Counted from the first letter of the stretch, positions 1-7,417 are shown. The stretch: 12,026 nucleotides of DNA from CAYGTS01 sp964352905 (GCA_964352905.1 CAYGTS010000081.1:1-12026); one strand, 5' to 3'. Program-made: numbers and translations. Notes: generated by a model from the sequence alone, not told the origin.

Positions 1-30
1 AACGTTTCGCTCAATGCCACAAACCCCTGG

Positions 31-55
31 ATTGCTTCACTGCGTTCGCAATGAC
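31..55 (-). repeat. REP-like repeat overlapping the serC stop
   Basis: On the minus strand the element begins GTCATTGCGAAC (complement of 44-55) and closes with GAAGCAAT (complement of 31-38), so ATTGC and GCAAT arms face each other. This is the form of the short GTCATTGCGA...GCAATCC repeat seen scattered through many bacterial genomes. The serC stop (complement of 37-39) lies inside it. A 12-base match recurs near the right end of the window at 11856-11867, in the opposite orientation. Confidence 0.6.
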
Positions 56-1128
56 TTAGAAGCAAAGTCTGTCATAAAATCTGCTAAACAATCTACGGCT
101 TTTTCACTCACTCCATTATAAAGACTCGCGCGAATGCCTCCCTTAACCGAGTGACCTTGCAGAAAATACAATTGCTGTTGCTCAGCTTGTGCTAAAAATT
201 GTTCTTCTAGCAGTTTATTTTTCAAACTAAAGGTTACATTCATGCGTGAACGGTAACGCGCATCAATCTCGTTTTGATAACAATCATACTGATCAATAAT
301 ATGGTAAAGCCTTTGGGCTTTGCGTTTGTTAATCTCAGCCATTGCGTTTAAACCACCTTGCTCCAATAACCAACGCAGCATTAAATTAGTCATGTACCAC
401 GCAAACGTTGGCGGTGTAGTTAATAAGGATTGGCAAGCAGCTTGTGATTTATAATGATAGGCAAGTGGTGTAATCGACATAGGCTTTTGAATTAAATCAT
501 CGCGCACAATCACTAAGGTTAACCCCGCAATCCCAATATTTTTTTGGCACGACGCAAAAATCAAACCGTAACGCGACACATCTATGGGGTACGCTAAAAT
601 ATTTGATGTCATATCACTCACGAGTGGTGCCGTTGATACTTGCGGTATATCATGAAACTCTACACCTTCGATCGTTTCATTGGCGGTGTAATACACATAA
701 GCACTATCATGAGTTAATTGCCATGTGTTAGGATCGGGAATACTTTTATACTGTTGTGGCTCACTCGTCGCTGCAATATTAACTTGGCAATATTTTTGCG
801 CCTCGATTGCCGCGAGCTTTGACCAATACCCCGTCACAATCACATCAATGCTCTTGTGATCCGCTAAAATATTCATTGGAATGGCAGCAAATTGCATGCG
901 CGCACCGCCACCCAAAAATAATACCTGATAATTAGCGGGAATATTCAGCAGGCGACGTAAATTGGCTTCGCTTTCATTTACAATTTCGGCAAACATCTCT
1001 GATCGATGCGAAACTTCCATGATCGAATAGCCGCGGTTTTGCCAGTTTAATAATTCTTGCTGCGCTTGCAGTAACACTTCTTCTGGTAGTGCTGCAGGAC
1101 CGGCACCAAAATTATGAATTCGATTCAT
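37..1128 (-). CDS. serC: Phosphoserine aminotransferase SerC
   Basis: SerC is a PLP-dependent cytoplasmic enzyme that transaminates 3-phosphohydroxypyruvate with glutamate to give phosphoserine; in many bacteria it also serves pyridoxal phosphate synthesis. The 363-residue length matches the family (E. coli about 362). Visible hallmarks are NFGAGPAALP at the N-terminus, EVSHR (38-42), GGGARMQF (73-80), the Schiff-base lysine K196 in CQKNIG, TPPTFAWY (238-245) and GGIRASLYN near the C-terminus. The ATG at 1128 has an AAGGAT ribosome site seven bases upstream (complement of 1136-1141), lying in the 16-base gap after the gyrA stop, so the two genes are very probably cotranscribed. Odd point: the last five residues (SLRTQ) and the TGA stop are encoded by a REP-like repeat instead of a family-typical C-terminus. 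Confidence 0.97.
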   Translation of the reverse strand: MNRIHNFGAGPAALPEEVLLQAQQELLNWQNRGYSIMEVSHRSEMFAEIVNESEANLRRLLNIPANYQVLFLGGGARMQFAAIPMNILADHKSIDVIVTGYWSKLAAIEAQKYCQVNIAATSEPQQYKSIPDPNTWQLTHDSAYVYYTANETIEGVEFHDIPQVSTAPLVSDMTSNILAYPIDVSRYGLIFASCQKNIGIAGLTLVIVRDDLIQKPMSITPLAYHYKSQAACQSLLTTPPTFAWYMTNLMLRWLLEQGGLNAMAEINKRKAQRLYHIIDQYDCYQNEIDARYRSRMNVTFSLKNKLLEEQFLAQAEQQQLYFLQGHSVKGGIRASLYNGVSEKAVDCLADFMTDFASKSLRTQ

Positions 1129-1144
1129 AAAATTTATCCTTTTA

Positions 1145-3721
1145 TTATTCTGCTAGGTCCTGTTGATCAAGCAGTTCTGCATCATCCTCTTGATCAATTT
1201 CTTCAATACGTTTAACTGCAACCAGTTTTTCTTCACCACCAAGGTTGATCAAACGCACACCTTGGGTATTACGACCAACGCTGGAAATTTCATCAACACG
1301 CGTACGCACCATGGTTCCACCATCACTGATCAGAATCGCATCATCACTTGGGAGGACTTGCACTGCTGCAACCACTTTACCGTTACGTTCAGTAACTTGA
1401 ATTGAAATTACCCCTTGGCCGCTGCGCCCGGATACCCGATATTCTTCTAACGGTGTTTGTTTACCATAACCATTTTCAGTCGCGGTTAAGATTGAACCGC
1501 CCTCTTTGGTAATAATTAAACTAATAATTGCTTGATCATCTTTTAATTTAATACCACGTACGCCTTGTGCGGTACGACCCGTAGCTCTAACCGCAGATTC
1601 GTTAAAGCGGATCACTTTACCCGCATCTGAGAATAGTAAAACATCATCATTGCCACTGGTTAATGCCGCACCCACTAAGACATCGTTTTCAGCTAAACCA
1701 ATTGCAATAATCCCCGAGGTGCGAGGACGCGAAAATTCGTTTAGCGCAACTTTTTTAACGGTACCGTCACGGGTTGCCATGAAAACGAATTGATCATCAC
1801 TAAACTGTTTAATATCTAAAATGGTGGTGATTTGCTCATTAGCATCCAGCGGTAATAAATTAATAATCGGTTTACCACGTGAAGTGCGTGATGCTTGCGG
1901 AATTTGATAGGCTTTGAGCCAATATACTTTACCTAAACTTGAGAAACATAATAACGTGTCATGGGTATTGGCCACTAACATGGTTTGCACAAAATCCTCT
2001 TCTTTAACTGCGGTGGCAGCTTTTCCGCGACCGCCGCGTTTTTGCGCTTTGTAAAGATCAAGCGGCTGCGTTTTAGCATAACCTTGCTGTGATAAAGTCA
2101 CCACAACATCTTCTTCCGAAATTAAATCTTCTGTGCTGAAATCTTGTTTCCCACTAATAATTTCGGTGCGACGCTTATCGTTAAATTGCTGCTTTAATTG
2201 TACTAATTCTTCTTTGATTACTTGCATTAACTTTTCAGGAATCGATAAAATTTCTAGTAAAGAATGAATTAATTGCAAGAGTTGCTGATATTCTTCAAGA
2301 ATTTTATCTTGTTCCAAACCTGTTAAGCGATGCAAACGTAAATCCAAAATCGCTTGTGCTTGTTCCGCGGTTAAACGATATTGACCATCATGTAAGCCAA
2401 ATTCTGCAGAAACGGTTTCTGGGCGACATACATCACTGTTTTCTTTTTGCAACATTTCTGCCACAACACCAGCTGACCACGTTTCATTGAGTAAACGTGT
2501 TTTTGCTTCTTGTGGGTTTGGTGAGGCTTTGATTAAGGCAATCATTTTATCAATATTACTGAGTGCAATACCTAAGCCTTCTAGAATATGCGCGCGTTCA
2601 CGTGATTTATGCAAATCATAAATGGTGCGGCGTGTAACGACCTCACGGCGGTGCGCAATGAAAGCTTCCAGTATTTGCTTCAAATTCATGGTGCGTGGCT
2701 GGTTATGATGCAAGGCCACCATGTTGATGCCAAAAACATTTTGCATTTGGGTTTGTGAGTACAGATTATTTAATATTACTTCGGCATTTTCGCCGCGGCG
2801 CAATTCAATCACCACACGCATACCAGATTTATCTGATTCATCACGCAAGCCACTAATACCTTCAACTTTTTTATCTTTAACAAGTTCAGCAATTTTTTCA
2901 ATCAAGCGTGCTTTATTAACTTGATACGGTAATTCGTGAATGATGATAGCTTGTCTTTTCGATTTTTCATCGGTTTCAATCTCGGTACGCGCACGCACAT
3001 AAATACGGCCCCGGCCAGTCTTATACGCTTCAACAATGCCTGAGCGACCGTTTATGATTCCGGCCGTTGGAAAATCAGGGCCGGGGATCAGTTCTAATAA
3101 GGCATTAAAATCAATTTTGGGGTTTTCAATGATGGCAATGGTTGCATCAACCACTTCACCCAGGTTATGCGGCGGAATATTAGTCGCCATGCCAACCGCA
3201 ATACCAGATGTGCCGTTAATTAATAAATTAGGCAAAATGGTGGGTAAAACGGTTGGCGCGTACTCCGATCCATCATAGTTTGGCTCAAAGTTAACAGTCT
3301 CTTTTTCAAGATCGGCTAATAAATATTGGGTAATTTTAGCCATGCGCACTTCGGTATAACGCATTGCTGCAGGCGAATCACCATCGACCGATCCAAAGTT
3401 ACCCTGGCCATCCACCAACATGTAACGCATGGTAAATGGTTGTGCCATGCGAACTATAGTATTGTAAACAGCTGATTCACCGTGGGGATGGTATTTACCA
3501 ATCACGTCACCAACGACCCTAGCTGATTTTTTATGCGGTTTGTTCCACTCATTGTTAAGCTCGTGCATGGCAAATAACACGCGGCGATGCACTGGTTTTA
3601 AACCATCGCGCACATCCGGTAAAGCACGACTCACAATGACGCTCATCGCATAGTCAAGATAGGATTGTTTTAATTCTTCCTCAATGGAAATCTGTGTAAT
3701 TTCACTGGCTGCTTCAGACAT
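1145..3721 (-). CDS. gyrA: DNA gyrase subunit A
   Basis: GyrA is the breakage-reunion subunit of gyrase; with GyrB it introduces negative supercoils and is the fluoroquinolone target. From the ATG at 3721 the protein has 858 residues and begins MSEAASEITQISIEEELK, aligning residue for residue with the E. coli N-terminus. Catalytic Y122 sits in AAMRYTE, and the C-terminal beta-pinwheel starts with a GyrA box QKRGGRG at 560-566, which separates it from ParC. The C-terminus ends in a short acidic tail. An in-frame ATG at 3769 would add 16 residues (MLKSLH...), but it has no ribosome site and would place the likely promoter inside the gene, so it was not used. The chosen start has TAAGGG at 3735-3740, about 13 bases away, which is long. 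Odd point: the quinolone-determining region reads HPHGESAVYN, with Asn at 87 and Glu at 82 where E. coli has Asp at both. Confidence 0.97.
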   Translation of the reverse strand: MSEAASEITQISIEEELKQSYLDYAMSVIVSRALPDVRDGLKPVHRRVLFAMHELNNEWNKPHKKSARVVGDVIGKYHPHGESAVYNTIVRMAQPFTMRYMLVDGQGNFGSVDGDSPAAMRYTEVRMAKITQYLLADLEKETVNFEPNYDGSEYAPTVLPTILPNLLINGTSGIAVGMATNIPPHNLGEVVDATIAIIENPKIDFNALLELIPGPDFPTAGIINGRSGIVEAYKTGRGRIYVRARTEIETDEKSKRQAIIIHELPYQVNKARLIEKIAELVKDKKVEGISGLRDESDKSGMRVVIELRRGENAEVILNNLYSQTQMQNVFGINMVALHHNQPRTMNLKQILEAFIAHRREVVTRRTIYDLHKSRERAHILEGLGIALSNIDKMIALIKASPNPQEAKTRLLNETWSAGVVAEMLQKENSDVCRPETVSAEFGLHDGQYRLTAEQAQAILDLRLHRLTGLEQDKILEEYQQLLQLIHSLLEILSIPEKLMQVIKEELVQLKQQFNDKRRTEIISGKQDFSTEDLISEEDVVVTLSQQGYAKTQPLDLYKAQKRGGRGKAATAVKEEDFVQTMLVANTHDTLLCFSSLGKVYWLKAYQIPQASRTSRGKPIINLLPLDANEQITTILDIKQFSDDQFVFMATRDGTVKKVALNEFSRPRTSGIIAIGLAENDVLVGAALTSGNDDVLLFSDAGKVIRFNESAVRATGRTAQGVRGIKLKDDQAIISLIITKEGGSILTATENGYGKQTPLEEYRVSGRSGQGVISIQVTERNGKVVAAVQVLPSDDAILISDGGTMVRTRVDEISSVGRNTQGVRLINLGGEEKLVAVKRIEEIDQEDDAELLDQQDLAE

Positions 3722-3759
3722 AGTGTTTGGTTTTCCCTTAGGGTTCAACAAATGAAGCG

Positions 3760-3768
3760 ATTTTAGCA
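3760..3768 (-). promoter_or_regulatory. Candidate extended -10 promoter for gyrA-serC
   Basis: On the minus strand the sequence reads TGCTAAAAT, an extended -10 element (TGn followed by TAAAAT, five of six matches to TATAAT). It would start a transcript near 3753, giving a leader of about 30 bases before the ATG at 3721. No good -35 hexamer lies at the expected distance, which is tolerated for extended -10 promoters. Transcription may also read through from the gene at 3797-4699, since no terminator is visible in the 75-base gap. Confidence 0.4.
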
Positions 3769-3796
3769 TAATAGGCCACTGTAAGCCTAGGTTTTG

Positions 3797-4699
3797 TTAG
3801 CGAGTATGTCTGCGGCTCCTCTTGCATTTGGCAGGCTTGTCATTTGAAAGCATTTTCTCGATTAACTGGCGCGTTTGTGTGTGCCTGGGATCAAAGTAAT
3901 GCCGGCGTTTGTTAATGATATCTGACTTGGCTAAGTTTTTTAAAGCTTGTGTAGGGTCATTATTTGCATAACTTTGAGACATCGCAGTTCTAACCGCTTC
4001 CAATTTTGCATTCAAAATAGCAAGCTGCTTGGGCTTTGCTCTCAGTTCTGGCCTTGCAAGTTGGCGATGCAAATAGCCTAGGACCCCGGCAAACAATTTC
4101 ACGCTATCTTCAGCACTAATCTTGCCAGATTCATCAGGTTGGTTATTCTGTTCTGGTAATTGATTTTTACAATATTCTTCAGCTGAGTTGATTTTTTCAG
4201 CTTTTTTTTCAGCTTCTTGGTAATTTTTCAAATCGCTAGTTAACATCTCATGATCATAACAAAAACCTAATAAAAAATTTTCCCATAATGCATTACGATA
4301 TTGACTAGCCTTTGTGTGAAGAACAAAAAAAGCTTCCTCTTTCACCCTGATCTGCGCAATTCTTGTTTCAATATCTGAAACTTGTAAATAACCCGGGAAC
4401 CGCTTTGAAGTGCCTGTTAGCTTTGCCTTAAAAAAATCCATAATATCCTGTAGTACAAGATAATAATTTTTATGACAAGGGTGGTAAGGTTTAACAAACC
4501 CGGCACAAGCGTTGGGCTTTTCAAGCAGAGATATAATTAACCTTAAAAACATATACCGGCAGGGTTGTTTCACTTCCTCGTTATACTGATTGAGTAACCC
4601 TAATGAAGGTAGTGGTGGTGGTGTATAGCCTACAACTTTCTGCGGGGAGGTTCCCGCCAATACTGCTCGGATATAAGAATAATCTAATAAAAACGCCAT
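3797..4699 (-). CDS. Hypothetical protein, 300 residues, no recognised family
   Basis: I do not recognise this protein. It begins MAFLLDYSYIRAVLAG, has a short proline-rich stretch TPPPLPSL (26-33), a hydrophobic helix around 49-59, a probably helical middle, and a Lys/Glu/Gln-rich, possibly coiled or disordered segment at about 155-195. A second helical block (196-260) follows, and the end is strongly basic (KCKRSRRHTR). There is no signal peptide or convincing membrane span. Cysteines and histidines cluster at C65, H73, C75 and H76, without a known metal-site pattern. The ORF is long and uninterrupted with composition similar to its neighbours, so it is probably real. The ATG at 4699 lacks a good ribosome site, so the true start could be internal (for example M50). 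It lies divergent from the Tudor/ankyrin gene, in the slot between conserved gyrA and ubiG; an effector-like or lineage-specific role is possible but unsupported. Confidence 0.65.
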   Translation of the reverse strand: MAFLLDYSYIRAVLAGTSPQKVVGYTPPPLPSLGLLNQYNEEVKQPCRYMFLRLIISLLEKPNACAGFVKPYHPCHKNYYLVLQDIMDFFKAKLTGTSKRFPGYLQVSDIETRIAQIRVKEEAFFVLHTKASQYRNALWENFLLGFCYDHEMLTSDLKNYQEAEKKAEKINSAEEYCKNQLPEQNNQPDESGKISAEDSVKLFAGVLGYLHRQLARPELRAKPKQLAILNAKLEAVRTAMSQSYANNDPTQALKNLAKSDIINKRRHYFDPRHTQTRQLIEKMLSNDKPAKCKRSRRHTR

Positions 4700-4732
4700 A
4701 ACAATTCTGCCAGTTGTTATTATTTACCTGCA

Positions 4733-4761
4733 AGCATACCCAACTTATCGGCCAAGGTAAA
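4733..4761 (-). promoter_or_regulatory. Candidate promoter for the hypothetical gene at 3797-4699
   Basis: Read on the minus strand, a TTTACC hexamer (complement of 4756-4761, four of six matches to TTGACA) is followed after exactly 17 bases by TATGCT (complement of 4733-4738, four of six to TATAAT). Transcription would begin near 4726, about 27 bases before the ATG at 4699. The match is modest, but the spacing and position suit the divergent gene arrangement. Confidence 0.3.
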
Positions 4762-4770
4762 GACGTACTC

Positions 4771-4799
4771 TTACTAAATAAAATACTTTTCTATATAAT
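4771..4799 (+). promoter_or_regulatory. Candidate sigma-70 promoter for the Tudor/ankyrin-ubiG-phosphatase cluster
   Basis: A perfect TATAAT at 4794-4799 is preceded, with a 17-base spacer, by a weak -35 TTACTA at 4771-4776. The transcript would start near 4806. A GAGG ribosome site at 4823-4826 then lies eight bases before the ATG at 4835. No other convincing promoter precedes ubiG, so this one probably drives the first three genes. Confidence 0.5.
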
Positions 4800-4834
4800 A
4801 GAGCTGGTTACTGATCAACAATGAGGTATGCGTG

Positions 4835-5995
4835 ATGAAGGATCAACACAAGACACTTTCTTTAGTTAAACAGCTACTTGCGATTTTTACCTTAACACTC
4901 TGTTTTTTAACAACAAATTTACTAGCAAATCAGCTTCAGTCTGGCCAGCAAGTCGAAGCCGAATGGCGTGGCTATTGGTACCCTGCAACGCTAGTCAAAC
5001 AAGAGGGAAAGCGTTGGCAAGTCGATTTTAATCACTTTGCTAAACCGTTTAGCACATGGGTGGCAGCGAAAGACATACGTGCTTTCGCTGAGAAGCCAGC
5101 AGCATCACAACCGATTATTTTGCCGCAACACCATTATAAAATTAAAGAGCGCGTTAAAGTAAAATGGCGTAACAGTTGGTACAGTGCCCGTATTTTGGAT
5201 CACAAAGACAAGCAATGGAAAGTACGTTTTATTGGCTTTAGTCGCGATAATGAACAATGGGTGAAAGCCGATTTAATCCGCCCTGAAAACTATACTAAGC
5301 CGCAATATACCCCTGAAAAACACTACCAACCGTTGAACTTAAAAAAAGGCGATAAAATTATGGCTGAATGGCATGGTAAATGGTATCCCGCAACCATTAT
5401 CGAAGCTGAAAAAGATCGCTGGAAAATTCATTATATTGGCTATGACAATTATTGGGATGAATGGGTGAATAGCGGTCGTGTGCAACTATTTGAAAAAAAT
5501 ACTGCCTTACCACAACATTCGGCTTTGCCACAACACGCTATCCATGCCGTTAAAAATAATGATGTGAAAACGCTTGCCGCTTTATTAAAAACAAAAGCGG
5601 TCAATATTAATGCCACCGATGAAGAAGGCGCGAGTCTGCTACAAATTGCCGCCAAAAATGATAACTTAGCGATGGCGAAATTTTTAATTGAACATGGCGC
5701 TAAAATTGATCAAAAAGATCCAAACGATCAAACGGCACTACTGTGGGCGGCCGATCATTGGAATTGGGATATGGTGAAATATTTTCTCGAACATGGCGCT
5801 AAACCCAATGAAAGCCGTGCCGTGTTATTTTATGCGATTCAAGCCGATCAAAGGCGCATCGTAAAATTACTGGTTGAAAAAGGAATAAATATTACAAACC
5901 CCTTTCATTCTGGCATAACTCCGTTACAATTAGCCAAAAATTTTGATCGTAAGCGTATTATTTATTTATTAAAACAAGGTGGAGCGACCCATTAG
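4835..5995 (+). CDS. Secreted protein with three Tudor-knot-like repeats and C-terminal ankyrin repeats
   Basis: The 386-residue protein starts with a Sec-type signal peptide: charged MKDQHK, hydrophobic core about 14-31, probable cleavage after LLA at 32. Three homologous units of about 50 residues follow at 34-84, 101-150 and 168-219. Each has the pattern V/I-x-A/V-x-W-x-x-x-WYpA, then W-x-V/I, then a hydrophobic-G-F/Y step, then W-V. The third is clearest (GKWYPATI ... WKIHYIGYDNYWDEWV) and resembles the Tudor-knot/chromo-barrel or Agenet superfamily. After a small duplicated linker (LPQHSALPQHA), about five ankyrin units run from 230 to 386, with FLIEHGAKID and FLEHGAKPN as the clearest. 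Ankyrin units and Tudor-like barrels both bind partners, so a scaffold or binding role in the periplasm or outside the cell is likely; no catalytic motif is seen. ATG 4835 is preferred over GTG 4832 on ribosome-site spacing. The last 17 bases overlap the annotated start of ubiG. Confidence 0.85.
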   Translation: MKDQHKTLSLVKQLLAIFTLTLCFLTTNLLANQLQSGQQVEAEWRGYWYPATLVKQEGKRWQVDFNHFAKPFSTWVAAKDIRAFAEKPAASQPIILPQHHYKIKERVKVKWRNSWYSARILDHKDKQWKVRFIGFSRDNEQWVKADLIRPENYTKPQYTPEKHYQPLNLKKGDKIMAEWHGKWYPATIIEAEKDRWKIHYIGYDNYWDEWVNSGRVQLFEKNTALPQHSALPQHAIHAVKNNDVKTLAALLKTKAVNINATDEEGASLLQIAAKNDNLAMAKFLIEHGAKIDQKDPNDQTALLWAADHWNWDMVKYFLEHGAKPNESRAVLFYAIQADQRRIVKLLVEKGINITNPFHSGITPLQLAKNFDRKRIIYLLKQGGATH

Positions 5996-6680
5996 TAATA
6001 TCGATAAAAAAGAAGTCAGCAAGTTTGAAGCGCAAGCAGCCAGTTGGTGGGATGTTAATGGCCCTTTTAAAACCTTGCATCACATCAACACGGCGCGTTT
6101 AGAATACATTCAAGCGCGCGTTAATCTCGCTAATCAAAACATTTTAGATGTCGGTTGCGGTGGCGGTATACTCAGCGAGTCACTTGCTAAAGCGCATGCG
6201 AATGTCACCGCAATTGATGCCAGTGAATCAGCCATTCAGGTTGCTAAACGACATGCCAAAGAAAATCACTTAAACATTAATTACCAGCATACGACCATTG
6301 ACAATTTTACGAGTAACGAAAAATTTGATGTGATCACGTGTTTAGAGTTAATTGAACACGTTCCACAACCGCAACAGTTATTGCATGATTGTGTAAAATT
6401 TTTAAAACCTGGCGGTAGCATTTTTGTCTCAACCATTAATCGTAATTTAAAAGCCTATGCCTTAGCTATTCTTGGTGCGGAGTATATTTTACGATTATTA
6501 CCGCGTGGTACACATGATTACCAAAAATTTATCACGCCGGCAGAGCTCGCTCATTTTTATCGTGAGTTAGATATTGAACTATTAGATATTAGTGGCATAA
6601 AATATAATCCACTATTAAAACAAACATCGATAACCCGGGATTGTTCGGTAAATTATATTACGCATGGCAAACATTCATGA
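5979..6680 (+). CDS. ubiG: Ubiquinone biosynthesis O-methyltransferase UbiG
   Basis: UbiG is a SAM-dependent enzyme that catalyses both O-methylations of the ubiquinone pathway. The 233 residues (E. coli 240) show the N-terminal KFEAQAASWWD segment, SAM motif I LDVGCGGG at 56-63, the acidic end of the next strand (AIDAS, 78-82), HVPQPQQLLHD, KPGGSIFVSTINRN and GTHDYQKFITPAEL, all typical of the family. No ATG occurs near the N-terminus. The usual reading is GTG at 5979, inside the upstream gene and with no good ribosome site. An alternative is ATT at 5991, which sits six bases after a GGAG at 5981-5984 and would remove four residues. Either way, translation is likely coupled to the upstream Tudor/ankyrin gene. 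The TGA stop overlaps the next ATG. Confidence 0.95.
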   Translation: MERPISNIDKKEVSKFEAQAASWWDVNGPFKTLHHINTARLEYIQARVNLANQNILDVGCGGGILSESLAKAHANVTAIDASESAIQVAKRHAKENHLNINYQHTTIDNFTSNEKFDVITCLELIEHVPQPQQLLHDCVKFLKPGGSIFVSTINRNLKAYALAILGAEYILRLLPRGTHDYQKFITPAELAHFYRELDIELLDISGIKYNPLLKQTSITRDCSVNYITHGKHS

Positions 6681-7366
6681 ATAATACTGCAAAAATTGAT
6701 ACTCTTTTTTTCGATCTTGATGGAACATTAATCGATACCGCACCTGACTTATGCCATAGCTTAAATGAATTATTAGCAGCGCATAACAAACCCTTAATTC
6801 CTTTTAAGCAAGCACGTCACATGGCAGGACAGGGTGCGCAGGGTTTACTTGAACTTGGGTTTAATGTGCAAAAATCGCATCCTGATTATAAAAACTTACG
6901 CCAACAATTTATAACAATTTATCAAACTCACTTAACTAATCGTTCGCAACTGTTTAAAGGTATGCAAACGGTGCTTGATTACCTTAAAAAAAATCAGATG
7001 CAATGGGGTGTTATTACCAACAAACCCACCAACTTAACTCTACCCTTGTTGCAACATTTAAATTTAGCGCAAGAGGCTAAGGTTGTGGTTTGCGGTGATA
7101 CCTTAACCAAAATCAAACCCGATCCCGCACCCGTATTTCATGCCTGCAAGCAAGTGCAACGTGAAGTAAAGCAATGTGTTTTTATTGGCGATACCCTTAA
7201 TGATGCGTTGGCCGCCACTGCAGCCAAAATGCCTTGTTTAATTGTGTCTTATGGTTATACCGAAGAAAATACTATCAATGATTCTTGGCAAGCCACGCAA
7301 ATTATCCATGAACCAGAAGAAATCATCACTTGGCTGGAAACGCATAATGGTAATTTTGCAAATTAA
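6677..7366 (+). CDS. gph: HAD-family phosphatase: phosphoglycolate phosphatase (Gph) or MurNAc-6-phosphate phosphatase (MupP)
   Basis: This 229-residue haloacid-dehalogenase-type hydrolase has motif I FFDLDGTLIDTAPDL with nucleophile D13 and acid/base D15, motif II T114 in VITNKP, motif III K147 in KIKPDP, and motif IV GDTLND (171-176). A helical cap lies between motifs I and II, as in the Gph group. Gph removes phosphate from 2-phosphoglycolate. In pseudomonads, however, the homologue directly after ubiG in the gyrA neighbourhood is MupP, which dephosphorylates N-acetylmuramate 6-phosphate in cell-wall recycling, so context favours MupP as a serious alternative. The start ATG at 6677 overlaps the ubiG stop as ATGA and implies coupled translation. 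An upstream in-frame ATG at 6641 lies inside ubiG and would add 12 non-family residues, so it was not used. Confidence 0.88.
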   Translation: MNNTAKIDTLFFDLDGTLIDTAPDLCHSLNELLAAHNKPLIPFKQARHMAGQGAQGLLELGFNVQKSHPDYKNLRQQFITIYQTHLTNRSQLFKGMQTVLDYLKKNQMQWGVITNKPTNLTLPLLQHLNLAQEAKVVVCGDTLTKIKPDPAPVFHACKQVQREVKQCVFIGDTLNDALAATAAKMPCLIVSYGYTEENTINDSWQATQIIHEPEEIITWLETHNGNFAN

Positions 7367-7367
7367 G

Positions 7368-7391
7368 CAGTAAACTAAGTGTAATTTACTG
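7368..7391. repeat. Small inverted repeat between the phosphatase and TAXI genes
   Basis: CAGTAAA (7368-7374) and TTTACTG (7385-7391) are perfect 7-bp inverted arms around a 10-base loop. The stem is AT-rich and no T-run follows, so it is a poor terminator; it could be a protein-binding dyad. A TATAAG (7392-7397) next to it could be a -10 for the TAXI gene, but no -35 matches at the right distance. Confidence 0.35.
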
Positions 7392-7417
7392 TATAAGTTT
7401 CAATTGGAGTACCACCC

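Noticed and set aside
1163..1405. Plus-strand open frames inside gyrA (also 2721-2924 and 3036-3278) and inside uvrB (8675-8947, 9264-9764)
   Set aside because: They are antisense shadows of strongly conserved coding sequence with no family resemblance or ribosome sites.
3722..3769. Longer gyrA start at 3769 giving 16 extra residues (MLKSLHLLNP...)
   Set aside because: No ribosome site precedes it, it overlaps the likely -10 element, and the shorter start aligns exactly with E. coli GyrA.
5449..5655. Minus-strand open frame within the Tudor/ankyrin gene
   Set aside because: It is the complement of well-defined repeats on the plus strand and has no recognisable product.
6641..6676. Upstream in-frame start of the phosphatase at 6641
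   Set aside because: It lies within ubiG coding sequence and adds residues outside the HAD domain; the ATGA overlap at 6677 is the natural start.
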